From assembly GCA_947484105.1 (NCBI GenBank), contig CANKON010000029.1, forward strand, positions 1 through 10,171: DNA of 10,171 nt, written 5' to 3'. The position numbers were made by a program, and so were the translations under genes. This stretch comes from Methylococcaceae bacterium. GTDB taxonomy: Bacteria > Pseudomonadota > Gammaproteobacteria > Methylococcales > Methylomonadaceae. Shown piece by piece: positions 1 through 6,587 of the stretch. The notes under the pieces were generated by a model, which worked only from the letters and a program-made list of their open reading frames with translations, made no database searches and was not told the DNA's origin. Each line of letters starts with the position of its first letter. Positions within the stretch are counted from its first letter, which is position 1.

Positions 1-210
1 ACAATCCCAGCTGACGAAGCTGATGATTTATTCGTTTCTGTTGGCGTATTCATTCACTGGATGGCTGAAGACGACGCGAAAATCGAAGAATTCAACTACA
101 AAGCAACTAAAGAAGCATTGGCTCGCGCTATTTCAGGCACACCAACTGCGAAAGAAGTTGTTGCTGCTAAAAAAGAAGCAAAACATCCGTTTGCTGCAAA
201 CAGCGTTTAA
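1..210 (+). CDS. fae: Formaldehyde-activating enzyme, C-terminal part (5' truncated)
   Basis: Fae condenses formaldehyde with tetrahydromethanopterin to give methylene-H4MPT in the cytoplasm, the entry step of the H4MPT-linked formaldehyde oxidation pathway. The frame is open from base 1 and ends at TAA 208-210, leaving 69 residues of a protein that is usually about 170. The visible part carries the family's recognisable C-terminus: [19 protein letters not shown], then [16 protein letters not shown], and the ending HPFAANSV, which closely match my recollection of Methylorubrum extorquens Fae. The N-terminal half, with the catalytic histidine, lies outside the window. An internal ATG at 23 is out of frame and is not a gene. 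The hairpin at 247-279 follows 37 bases downstream and should end the transcript. Confidence in the family is high; which paralogue (fae or a fae-like copy) cannot be decided from this fragment. Confidence 0.93.
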   Translation, partial: TIPADEADDLFVSVGVFIHWMAEDDAKIEEFNYKATKEALARAISGTPTAKEVVAAKKEAKHPFAANSV

Positions 211-246
211 TTCAATTTGAGCCTCGTGGCTTAACTCGAATCAAAC

Positions 247-279
247 AAAAAATACCTCTGCTTGCGGAGGTATTTTTTT
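247..279. terminator. Bidirectional rho-independent terminator between fae and hisA-like gene
   Basis: AATACCTC at 251-258 pairs perfectly with GAGGTATT at 267-274. The stem extends inward by a T-G wobble and a G-C pair around a CTTG loop (261-264), and outward through an A-tract (247-250) against a T-tract (275-278). On either strand the hairpin is followed by a run of T, so it can serve fae from the left and the hisA-like gene, whose stop codon is at 282-284, from the right. Confidence 0.9.
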
Positions 280-281
280 GT

Positions 282-968
282 CTAAAATTTAGCAAAAGTT
301 TCAGTCGTTATCACACCAGAATGCAATGCACTTGCAACTAAAACCTGTTCTATTCCAATACGTTCAAGTTGCACCAAATCGTCACTATTTCGCACACCAC
401 CTGCTGCCATAAAATTTACTTGCGGATAATCACGCTTAAATTGCAGCAATAAATCAATCGCTGCCCCGTGAGAACTTCCCACTCGATTCAACGTCATCAC
501 AATCACGTTTTCAGACCAAAATTTGGTTTCAGAAAAGAATTTTTGAGAACCCAATTTTTCACCATTTGCGCCAAAATCTAGCGACAAAATGAAACGTTTT
601 TTAAATTCCAAAATTTCACAAAAATTGTCATCTGTAAAACATTCACTGCCCAAAACGGGCAAATAATTTGGCAAAAAATTTCGTGCTTTTTGATAACCCG
701 CATCGACCAAAAACGTGATTTCTGGAAAATTTTTTGCAACTTGTTCGATTAAACTACATTGACTGCCCTGCCCTGTAATCGCTTCCAAATCGGCAATGTA
801 GAACGTATCAAAATTATGTAATTGCAAAAAACCATTTAACACGGAATAAATATCGGTTTTCGACGTTAAAACACTTTTTATGGGCAGATAATTTTCACGC
901 TGACCTTGCTTCGCATGAACCACAATGCCATTTTTCAAGTCAATAACGGGAATCAATTTAAGAGTCAT
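282..968 (-). CDS. HisA-like TIM-barrel protein linked to H4MPT/C1 metabolism (hisAF_rel type)
   Basis: This 228-residue protein resembles the phosphoribosyl-isomerase barrel of HisA/HisF. It opens with LIPVIDLKNGIVVHAKQG, where D10 matches the first catalytic aspartate of HisA, and has LSLDFGANG with D131 at the position of the second. The C-terminal phosphate-binding loops are visible as AAGGVRN (188-194) and VASALHSG (211-218). It is shorter and more divergent than true HisA, and no his genes are nearby. HisA-related proteins of this group (TIGR00734/COG1411 type, from memory) occur in methanogens and in methylotrophs that use H4MPT, which fits the adjacent fae. Its reaction is not established to my knowledge; a role in methanofuran or H4MPT cofactor synthesis is inference. 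The ATG at 966-968 overlaps the coaX end by 11 bp, so translation is probably coupled. True histidine-pathway HisA is the less likely alternative. Confidence 0.82.
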   Translation of the reverse strand: MTLKLIPVIDLKNGIVVHAKQGQRENYLPIKSVLTSKTDIYSVLNGFLQLHNFDTFYIADLEAITGQGSQCSLIEQVAKNFPEITFLVDAGYQKARNFLPNYLPVLGSECFTDDNFCEILEFKKRFILSLDFGANGEKLGSQKFFSETKFWSENVIVMTLNRVGSSHGAAIDLLLQFKRDYPQVNFMAAGGVRNSDDLVQLERIGIEQVLVASALHSGVITTETFAKF

Positions 969-1689
969 GTGAATTCACAAAATGATTTAAACCATCTAAA
1001 ACCAAATTTTCTTCAAGTGTGAAAATGCAATTTAGTTGCGATGCGATAATTTTTGCGTCACCACCTGTTAAAAATAATTTTGTATTTTCTGGTTGTTTTT
1101 GCATGACATTTTCAATCAATCCACACGCTGAAAATAATGTGCCGTTATAAATCGCAGCTTCAGTATCAATCGCTAATCCCATTTCGAGTGAGGAATGTAC
1201 AAAAGGTAAATGTGCTGTATTTAGCGCAAGTGCATTTTTCATCAGCGTCAAACCCGCACAAATTAACCCACCTTGATGTTCACCTTTTTCATTTAAAACA
1301 TCGACCGTAATGGCTGTACCACAATCAGCAACACAAACAGAAAAATTTGTTTTTTGACGCGCTGCACATATCGCTAACCAACGATCTATCCCTAATTTTT
1401 CAGCTTGTGCATAGCCGTTTTTAACACCAAAGGCTTGCGCTTGTGAAGTGGCAAAATGAATCGGAATATCTTTCCACAATTCTCGCGTCACCGTTGTAAT
1501 GACGTTTAACAATTCGGCTTTACTCACACACGAAATACCCATTTTTTCAGGTCGTAAATCCCGCCACAAAGTGCGTAACGTTTGCGGCGTTATGTCAGAA
1601 TGTTGCAGCGATTGTCCGAGTTGCAACAGATTATTTTCAGCACAAGCCCATTTCAAACGGCTATTTCCTAAATCTAACAACAAATTCAC
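958..1689 (-). CDS. coaX: Type III pantothenate kinase
   Basis: CoaX phosphorylates pantothenate with ATP, the first step of coenzyme A synthesis, and belongs to the acetate/sugar kinase-like (ASKHA) fold. The 243-residue protein shows the family pattern in order: the phosphate loop LLDLGNSRLKW (D6), KLGIDRWLAICAA with the GxDR motif (G100, D102, R103), VADCGTAITVD (D122, monovalent cation/phosphate region), and the C-terminal FLTGGDA (207-212). Length is normal for the family. The start is GTG at 1687-1689, which overlaps the birA stop as GTGA (4 bp); the DLGNS loop follows so closely that no later start is possible. The end overlaps the HisA-like gene by 11 bp. The birA-coaX order is common in proteobacteria. 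I see nothing abnormal in the motifs. Confidence 0.96.
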   Translation of the reverse strand: MNLLLDLGNSRLKWACAENNLLQLGQSLQHSDITPQTLRTLWRDLRPEKMGISCVSKAELLNVITTVTRELWKDIPIHFATSQAQAFGVKNGYAQAEKLGIDRWLAICAARQKTNFSVCVADCGTAITVDVLNEKGEHQGGLICAGLTLMKNALALNTAHLPFVHSSLEMGLAIDTEAAIYNGTLFSACGLIENVMQKQPENTKLFLTGGDAKIIASQLNCIFTLEENLVLDGLNHFVNSHDS

Positions 1690-2483
1690 GCGCTAAAACT
1701 CACTTCACCCGAAGCAAACGTTTGAATGGTGCCGTCGTCACGTTGCAATTTCAATAAACCGTTTTCATCAATACCTTTCACAATGCCGTTAATTTTTTGT
1801 GAACCCACAAACAAATCGGCAGATTTTTCAAATAAACAATCGTGTTCGCGCCATTCGTCTAAATAGGCAGAAAAACCTTGTTTTTCAAACGTTGCAGCGA
1901 TGGGTAATAATTCATTTAATAATTGTGCGACAAGTTGATTTCGATTTAATTGGATGTCTGTAATCGTTTTTAAATCCGTGTAAGCTTGCGTAATTTCGGC
2001 GATTTTTGGCGGCAAATTAACGTTTAAACCCAGACCAATCACTGCGCTCACATCGTTATCAGAATGGGTAGTCCCTTCAATCAAAATTCCCCCTAATTTT
2101 TTACCGTCGCTATAAATGTCATTAGGCCATTTCAAATCAACGTTAAAAATTCCTAATTTGTTCAACGCACGAATAACACCCACACCGATTGCCAAGCTCA
2201 AACCATTCAAGGCTTGTGCGCTGCTAAATCGCCACAAAAATGAACTATAAATGTTTTGTCCTTGTGGCGAAATCCAGTGCCGACCACGACGACCTTTGCC
2301 TGCGGTTTGCGTTTCCGCCAAACAAACACAGCCAGACGACACGTCACTTTGAATGCGAGCCATCAAATAATTATTCGTGGAATCAATAACGGGGAAAATT
2401 TCTAATTCGGAAATTAACGCATGGGTGATTTGGGTCAGATTCGCGTTAATTTTTTGTGCATCTAAAAGTGAATCACTCACCAT
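1686..2483 (-). CDS. birA: Biotin-[acetyl-CoA-carboxylase] ligase, monofunctional, without HTH domain
   Basis: BirA makes biotinyl-5'-AMP and transfers biotin to the carrier lysine of acetyl-CoA carboxylase. With the start at ATG 2481-2483 the protein has 265 residues. Motifs in order are the adenylate-binding loop GKGRRG (62-67), LKWPNDIY with KWPND at 118-122, and KKLGGILIEG, where K129 aligns with the catalytic lysine of E. coli BirA. The last ~45 residues (GIVKGIDENGLL...) form the SH3-like C-terminal domain. The roughly 60-residue DNA-binding helix-turn-helix domain of E. coli-type BirA is absent, so this enzyme should not repress biotin genes itself. An in-frame upstream start would give 283 residues, but those extra residues are coded within the PilZ gene and look non-homologous. 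The chosen start overlaps the PilZ gene by 11 bp. No strong Shine-Dalgarno is visible. Confidence 0.94.
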   Translation of the reverse strand: MVSDSLLDAQKINANLTQITHALISELEIFPVIDSTNNYLMARIQSDVSSGCVCLAETQTAGKGRRGRHWISPQGQNIYSSFLWRFSSAQALNGLSLAIGVGVIRALNKLGIFNVDLKWPNDIYSDGKKLGGILIEGTTHSDNDVSAVIGLGLNVNLPPKIAEITQAYTDLKTITDIQLNRNQLVAQLLNELLPIAATFEKQGFSAYLDEWREHDCLFEKSADLFVGSQKINGIVKGIDENGLLKLQRDDGTIQTFASGEVSFSA

Positions 2484-3093
2484 GATGTCGCTGCTTTTCT
2501 TTTTGCTGACGAATTTGCTGTAACTGTTTTTTAGCAACGTGTTTACTCAATAAATCACGGTCATTTTCCGTCATATTCACATAATCCACACCAATAAAAT
2601 ACACATAAGGATTGTGTGAATCTTGATTTTGGAAGCAATGAACCACTTTTGCGTAAGTCACAATGACGACAGTGCTATGAACTAACAGCATTTTAATTTC
2701 TAAATACTGACCCACTTTCAATGCTTCATTACAATCAAATCCCAAACCAGACACACTGACATTCGCATTGCGTGTTTCATTAGCACTGACTTCTTCACTG
2801 GCACTTAAAGACAAAACCGCTTGTGCAATTAAATCAATTTTAATATCGAGTAATTTTAAATAACTGGCAAAATCAGAATGAATTTTGTCTAATTTGTTGT
2901 ACAAAACCGTTGATTCCTCAGCAATCAACGCCAACGCCGACGACAACGAACAATTATCAAGCAAACTTGCCTCGACTTGAATCGGTTGTTTGGTTTGTTG
3001 TTCATCGACTAAACGATAAGACAAATTCACCGAATCGGTAATCCGAAAAAAATGCCGTTTATCTTCAGTAATGGTTTTTTTTAACTGACTCAT
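2473..3093 (-). CDS. PilZ-domain protein, putative c-di-GMP receptor with long helical insert
   Basis: This 206-residue cytoplasmic protein has the two c-di-GMP-binding signatures of PilZ domains: RHFFR (R13, R17; the RxxxR motif) near the N-terminus and NVSVSG (111-116; the [D/N]xSxxG motif). A beta-rich stretch typical of the barrel follows (YLEIKMLLV, VVIVTYAKVVHC, YFIGVDYV). The motifs are separated by about 93 residues, where a classical PilZ domain has about 20-30. The insert (roughly 40-105) looks helical and may be an oligomerisation segment. The C-terminus is basic and rich in Q and K (KKQLQQIRQQKEKQ), probably a helix. It has no signal peptide or membrane segment. AAGGAA lies at 3101-3106, 7 bases before the ATG. 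It leads the operon with birA, coaX and the hisA-like gene. Its output partner is unknown; the operon suggests co-transcription rather than shared function. Confidence 0.85.
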   Translation of the reverse strand: MSQLKKTITEDKRHFFRITDSVNLSYRLVDEQQTKQPIQVEASLLDNCSLSSALALIAEESTVLYNKLDKIHSDFASYLKLLDIKIDLIAQAVLSLSASEEVSANETRNANVSVSGLGFDCNEALKVGQYLEIKMLLVHSTVVIVTYAKVVHCFQNQDSHNPYVYFIGVDYVNMTENDRDLLSKHVAKKQLQQIRQQKEKQRHHGE

Positions 3094-3100
3094 AGTGTGT

Positions 3101-3106
3101 TTCCTT
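3101..3106 (-). promoter_or_regulatory. Ribosome binding site of the PilZ gene
   Basis: The minus strand reads AAGGAA seven bases before the ATG at 3091-3093. It is one of the clearest Shine-Dalgarno sequences in the window and supports this start codon. Confidence 0.75.
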
Positions 3107-3111
3107 AAAAT

Positions 3112-3147
3112 TTTAAAAGTCGAATTTGATAAACAAATTCGACTTTT
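3112..3147 (-). terminator. Rho-independent terminator of zwf
   Basis: AAAAGTCGAATTTG at 3115-3128 is perfectly complementary to CAAATTCGACTTTT at 3134-3147, with a 5-nt loop at 3129-3133. In the zwf transcript the stem starts about a dozen bases after the TGA (3160-3162) and is followed by TTTTAAAATTTT. The + strand side also ends in a T-run (3144-3149), but no + strand gene needs it here. Confidence 0.85.
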
Positions 3148-3159
3148 TTAAATCAAAAA

Positions 3160-4623
3160 TCAATCTTCCCAAGTCCGACCATCACGCGCGAGCAAGGCAT
3201 CCGCCGCGTTGGGTCCCCATGTTCCTGCCGCATAAGGTTTTGGTGAATCGCTTAAATTTCCCCACGCACGTTGAATGGAATCGACCCAAGTCCACGCAGC
3301 TTCGGTTTCTTCACGACTGATAAATAACGTGTTATTACCGCGCATTGCTTCGAGCAATAAGCGTTCATAACCGCCAGAAACGTGTTTTTTCATTTGGCTT
3401 AAAAAACTTAAATCGAGCTTATTTTTTTGCAAACGAATCGAACCGTCAATGCCTGGAATTTTGTTCAAAACCTCAATTTCCACGCCTTCTTTGGGTTGTA
3501 AATGAATAATCAATTTATTTGGCGGTAAATCGTAAAAACTGTCTTTGAAAATGTTGTGCGGTTGTTGTTTGAAATAGACGACGATTTCAGTGCGTTTTGA
3601 ATTCATGCGCTTGCCCGTTCGCATATAAAAGGGTACGCCAGCCCAACGCCAGTTATCAATATCAACACGCATTGCAACGAAAGTTTCGGCTTCACTTTCA
3701 GTATTTGCGCCCACTTCTTCCAAATAACCTGGAACTTCTTTGCCTTTCAAATAACCTTTTGTGTATTGCCCACGAACCGTGCGTTTACCCACGTTGTAGT
3801 CGGCAATCGGACGTAAAGCTTTTAACACTTTAATTTTTTCAGCGTGAATGCTTGCCGCTTCTAAATTAACGGGCGGTTCCATCGCAACAAATGTCAAAAT
3901 TTGTAACAAATGGTTTTGTAACATATCGCGCAATTGTCCCGAATTATCAAAATAATCCCAACGTCCTTCAATGCCTACATCTTCAGCAACGGTAATTTGA
4001 ACGTGGTCAATAGTGCTATGACTCCAATTCGTCGTAAAAATCGAATTCGCAAATCGCAACGCAAGCAAATTCAACACAGTTTCTTTGCCCAAATAATGGT
4101 CGATACGATAAATTTGATCTTCATTGAAAACGGCTTGCATCGTGTCGTTAATTTCTTTCGATGAATCCAAACTGTAACCAATCGGTTTTTCAATCACGAT
4201 GCGCGAATCTTTTGAAACGAGTTTTGCTTTTTGCAAACCTGTACAAATACTTTTAAATAAAAACGGTGGAATCGCTAAATAATTCACCGTAGTTCGCGTT
4301 TTTTGATCGAGTTTTGCCGCCAACTTTTTAAATTCATTAGCATCGCTAATGTCGAGTTGCAAATAATCAAAGCGAGCTGAAAAACGTTCCCAAACTTCTT
4401 CAACAATCGGACAAGGCAAAAATTCTTCTAAACTTTTTCTAACGATTTCGATTAAACCGTCGCGTGTTTTTTCAACTCGATCAACCGCTAAAATGCGTGT
4501 TTGCGGTTCTAAAAAATTAGCTTTGTCGAGTTGATAAAGTGACATCATCAACTTGCGGCGTGATAAATCGCCAAGTGCGCCGTAAATAATTAAGTCGCAA
4601 GGTTTGTATTTTTTTTCGTTCAT
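3160..4623 (-). CDS. zwf: Glucose-6-phosphate 1-dehydrogenase
   Basis: Zwf oxidises glucose-6-phosphate to 6-phosphogluconolactone with NAD(P)+. In RuMP-pathway methylotrophs it feeds the oxidative pentose-phosphate or dissimilatory branch and makes reducing power. The 487-residue length is normal. Visible motifs are the Rossmann nucleotide loop YGALGDLSRRKL (about 14-25), the EKPIG motif (145-149) and the substrate-binding/catalytic signature RIDHYLGKE (173-181, with the catalytic His in DHYLGKE). The C-terminal domain is complete through the WGPNAADALLARDG region. The ATG at 4621-4623 is the only start that keeps the Rossmann strand intact, yet there is no convincing Shine-Dalgarno before it, and TATAAA lies just 11 bases upstream. 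It sits 101 bp downstream of hemW on the same strand and ends at its own terminator (3112-3147). No 6-phosphogluconolactonase or 6-phosphogluconate dehydrogenase gene is present in the window. Confidence 0.97.
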   Translation of the reverse strand: MNEKKYKPCDLIIYGALGDLSRRKLMMSLYQLDKANFLEPQTRILAVDRVEKTRDGLIEIVRKSLEEFLPCPIVEEVWERFSARFDYLQLDISDANEFKKLAAKLDQKTRTTVNYLAIPPFLFKSICTGLQKAKLVSKDSRIVIEKPIGYSLDSSKEINDTMQAVFNEDQIYRIDHYLGKETVLNLLALRFANSIFTTNWSHSTIDHVQITVAEDVGIEGRWDYFDNSGQLRDMLQNHLLQILTFVAMEPPVNLEAASIHAEKIKVLKALRPIADYNVGKRTVRGQYTKGYLKGKEVPGYLEEVGANTESEAETFVAMRVDIDNWRWAGVPFYMRTGKRMNSKRTEIVVYFKQQPHNIFKDSFYDLPPNKLIIHLQPKEGVEIEVLNKIPGIDGSIRLQKNKLDLSFLSQMKKHVSGGYERLLLEAMRGNNTLFISREETEAAWTWVDSIQRAWGNLSDSPKPYAAGTWGPNAADALLARDGRTWED

Positions 4624-4667
4624 AATTTTGTGTTTTTATAGTGAAAGAAAGAAGCATCTAGCACACA

Positions 4668-4719
4668 TTCTGCGTGTTATTGCACGTCATTATCGCAGAA
4701 TTTACGCCCTGCAACTGCG
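4668..4719 (-). other. Alternating inverted repeats in the hemW-zwf gap
   Basis: On the + strand TTCTGCG (4668-4674) and CGCAGAA (4694-4700) form a 7-bp perfect inverted repeat with a 19-base spacer. The same CGCAG (4694-4698) can pair instead with CTGCG (4715-4719). In the zwf-direction transcript this gives two mutually exclusive hairpins. Neither is followed by a U-tract, so it is not a standard terminator. It could be a weak hemW terminator, an operator or an untranslated-leader structure, or it could be chance. Confidence 0.3.
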
Positions 4720-4724
4720 AAAAG

Positions 4725-5858
4725 TTAAGGTAAAAACGTTTCTAAAACGTTATCCAAAAAGTTCCAACCATGTTCTGAACAGCGATAACCCCCTTCGTTT
4801 TCGATTAGCAAACCCTTTTTCAGGCAATCGCTTAACGCGGGTTCAAGTGTTTTTGCGTTTAAACCTGTTGCAATTTCATAATGCGCCAATGAAAAACCCG
4901 CTTTTAAACGCAAATGATTCATCAAAAATTCGAGCGGTAAATCCACCATTTCAATCGCGTTTTCAATAAAATCATTTTCTTGTTGATAACGCTCAGGATG
5001 TTTATTTTTTTGGGTGCGGATAATTTGAGTCGGTAATTCCAAACTTAATTTTCCATGTGCGCCCGCGCCAATTCCCAAATAATCACCAAATTGCCAATAA
5101 TTCAAATTATGCCGACATTGCTTACCGTTCAAACTGTAAGCCGATACTTCATATTGTGCGTAATCGTGTTCGGCGAGAATTTTTTGGCAATGTTGCTGCG
5201 TATTAAAAATCAATTCATCCGACGGCAAAACGGGCGGATAACGATAAAAATAAGTGTTTGGTTCAAGCGTCAATTGATAAAACGATAAATGCGTGGGTTC
5301 AAGTGCAATTGCGGTACGAATATCGTTTTCAGTTTGCGACAAGGTCGATTTTGGCAAACCAAACATTAAATCTAAATTGAAATTTTCAAAGCCTACTTTG
5401 TGCGCCATTTCAGCAGCTGAAATCGCTTCTTTGCCATTGTGAACACGTCCCAATTCGCTCAAAAGTGAATTATCAAAACTCTGCACACCAATCGACAAAC
5501 GATTGATTCCAATCGCTCTAAATTCTGCAAATTTTTCAAATTCAAACGTACTGGGATTGGCTTCCATTGTAATTTCAATATCTACAGAAAAATCGAGTTG
5601 TTTTTCAACGCCGCGCAATAATCGATTCATCGCTTCAGGCGAAAATAAACTCGGCGTTCCACCGCCAATAAAAATGCTGTGTAATGGACGTGTGACTTGA
5701 TAACGCGCAATATCTCGCGCCAAGTCCGCAAGCAAACAATCAATATAATGATTTTCAGGAATTGCATCTTTCACGGCGTGGGAATTAAAATCGCAATACG
5801 GGCATTTTTTCAAACACCAAGGAATATGAATGTATAAACTTAGAGGGTACAAGGACAA
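4725..5858 (-). CDS. hemW: Radical SAM haem chaperone HemW (HemN-like)
   Basis: HemW is a radical SAM protein related to coproporphyrinogen III oxidase HemN, now regarded as a haem-binding chaperone. The 377 residues match HemW (about 378 in E. coli) and not the longer HemN (about 457). The N-terminus LSLYIHIPWCLKKCPYCDF holds the CxxxCxxC cluster ligands C15, C19 and C22. IGGGTPS (64-70) is the SAM-binding glycine motif, QYEVSAYS and CRHNLNYW follow, and LEFLMNHLRL (309-318) is typical of the HemW C-terminal domain. The start appears to be TTG at 5856-5858: no in-frame ATG or GTG lies just upstream, and the distance to PLSLYIHIP equals that in E. coli HemW. The ATG at 5861-5863 is out of frame. 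No Shine-Dalgarno is obvious. The gene is divergent from the response regulator with 56 bp between starts. Confidence 0.93.
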   Translation of the reverse strand: MSLYPLSLYIHIPWCLKKCPYCDFNSHAVKDAIPENHYIDCLLADLARDIARYQVTRPLHSIFIGGGTPSLFSPEAMNRLLRGVEKQLDFSVDIEITMEANPSTFEFEKFAEFRAIGINRLSIGVQSFDNSLLSELGRVHNGKEAISAAEMAHKVGFENFNLDLMFGLPKSTLSQTENDIRTAIALEPTHLSFYQLTLEPNTYFYRYPPVLPSDELIFNTQQHCQKILAEHDYAQYEVSAYSLNGKQCRHNLNYWQFGDYLGIGAGAHGKLSLELPTQIIRTQKNKHPERYQQENDFIENAIEMVDLPLEFLMNHLRLKAGFSLAHYEIATGLNAKTLEPALSDCLKKGLLIENEGGYRCSEHGWNFLDNVLETFLP

Positions 5859-5880
5859 ATCATCGAGGTAGGTTTAGAAT
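5852..5880 (+). promoter_or_regulatory. Candidate sigma-70 promoter of the response-regulator gene
   Basis: AGGACA (5852-5857, 4 of 6 matches to TTGACA) and TAGAAT (5875-5880, 5 of 6 to TATAAT) are separated by 17 bases. Transcription would start near 5887 and leave a leader of about 28 bases. The -35 box overlaps the hemW start codon on the other strand. This is a consensus match by eye only. Confidence 0.4.
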
Positions 5881-5906
5881 GATTCGAGTGTAACACAGAA
5901 AATAGC

Positions 5907-5911
5907 GAGGA
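5907..5911 (+). promoter_or_regulatory. Ribosome binding site of the response-regulator gene
   Basis: GAGGA lies three bases before ATG 5915-5917. The spacing is a little short, but the ATG is fixed by the conserved N-terminus RLLLVEDDE. Confidence 0.6.
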
Positions 5912-5914
5912 TTT

Positions 5915-6583
5915 ATGCGGCTTTTATTGGTTGAAGATGACGAAATTTTAGGTGATGGTTTAGCGGCGGGCTTGAAAATGGAAGGTTACGCGGTCGATTG
6001 GTTGACGAACGGCAAATTGGCGGACGAAGCCTTGAAATTGAACAGTTACGAATTGGTTGTGTTGGATTTGAATTTACCCGATATGGATGGCATCAGCATT
6101 TTACAAGCCTTACGCGGGCGTAAAAATGAAACGCCCGTTCTGGTTTTAACAGCAAAAGACACGATTCCAGACCGAATTTTAGGACTGGACAGTGGTGCGG
6201 ATGATTTTGTGATTAAACCGTTTGATTTAAATGAAGTTTGTGCGCGATTACGCGCTTTAGCGCGACGCAATGAAGGACGTGGCACGCCAACGATTGAACA
6301 CAAAGGCATTTCATTAGATCCCGCGTCGCATCAAGTCACATTTAACGACGAAAAAATTGAGCTGTCACAAAAAGAATTCGAGATTTTAAGTTTTCTAATG
6401 AGCAATATCGGACGTGTGATTTCCCGCGCTCGATTAGAAGAAAGTTTGTATTCGTGGAATTCCGATGTTGAAAGTAACACCGTCGAAGTTCACATTCATC
6501 ATTTACGCAAAAAACTCGATGCGGGTGTTATTCGTACAGTTCGAGGTGTCGGTTATATTATTGATGCTGATGATGAGGAATAA
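5915..6583 (+). CDS. OmpR-family two-component response regulator (QseB/PmrA-like)
   Basis: This is a cytoplasmic DNA-binding response regulator of 222 residues. The receiver domain (1-~115) has the acidic pocket VEDDE (D8, D9), the phospho-acceptor D51 in VLDLNLPDMDG, the switch T79 in VLTAKD and the conserved K101 in IKPFD. The C-terminal winged-helix domain (~125-218) shows LSQKEFEILSFL, the recognition helix SNTVEVHIHHLRKKL and the wing RTVRGVGYII. All phosphorelay residues are intact. The receiver ending SGADDFVIKPFDLNE and the wing sequence are closest to the QseB/PmrA/TctD subgroup, but I cannot name the orthologue. No histidine kinase is adjacent: the gene downstream is convergent pabB and upstream is divergent hemW. 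Its partner kinase and targets are therefore unknown from this window. The stop lies 4 nt from the pabB stop, with no terminator between them. Confidence 0.93.
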   Translation: MRLLLVEDDEILGDGLAAGLKMEGYAVDWLTNGKLADEALKLNSYELVVLDLNLPDMDGISILQALRGRKNETPVLVLTAKDTIPDRILGLDSGADDFVIKPFDLNEVCARLRALARRNEGRGTPTIEHKGISLDPASHQVTFNDEKIELSQKEFEILSFLMSNIGRVISRARLEESLYSWNSDVESNTVEVHIHHLRKKLDAGVIRTVRGVGYIIDADDEE

Positions 6584-6587
6584 TTCG

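Noticed and set aside
23..220. 65-codon + strand ORF at the left edge
   Set aside because: It is out of frame with fae, whose C-terminus is clearly recognisable in the frame starting at base 1.
223..236. Small hairpin AGCC-TCGT-GGCT after fae
   Set aside because: The stem is only 4 bp and has no T-tract; the terminator at 247-279 explains the 3' end.
2484..2537. Longer birA beginning at 2537 (283 residues)
   Set aside because: The extra N-terminal residues lie wholly in the PilZ coding sequence and do not resemble the BirA HTH domain; the ATG at 2481-2483 gives a normal operon overlap.
3597..4164. + strand ORFs (76-78 codons) opposite zwf
   Set aside because: They are antisense to a well-conserved gene, have composition of chance reading frames and no recognisable motif.
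4635..4640. TATAAA as the -10 box of zwf
   Set aside because: It would leave a leader of only about 5 bases and has no matching -35, so I do not call a promoter.
4604..4969. 121-codon + strand ORF spanning the zwf-hemW gap
   Set aside because: Most of it is antisense to hemW and the protein has no family features.
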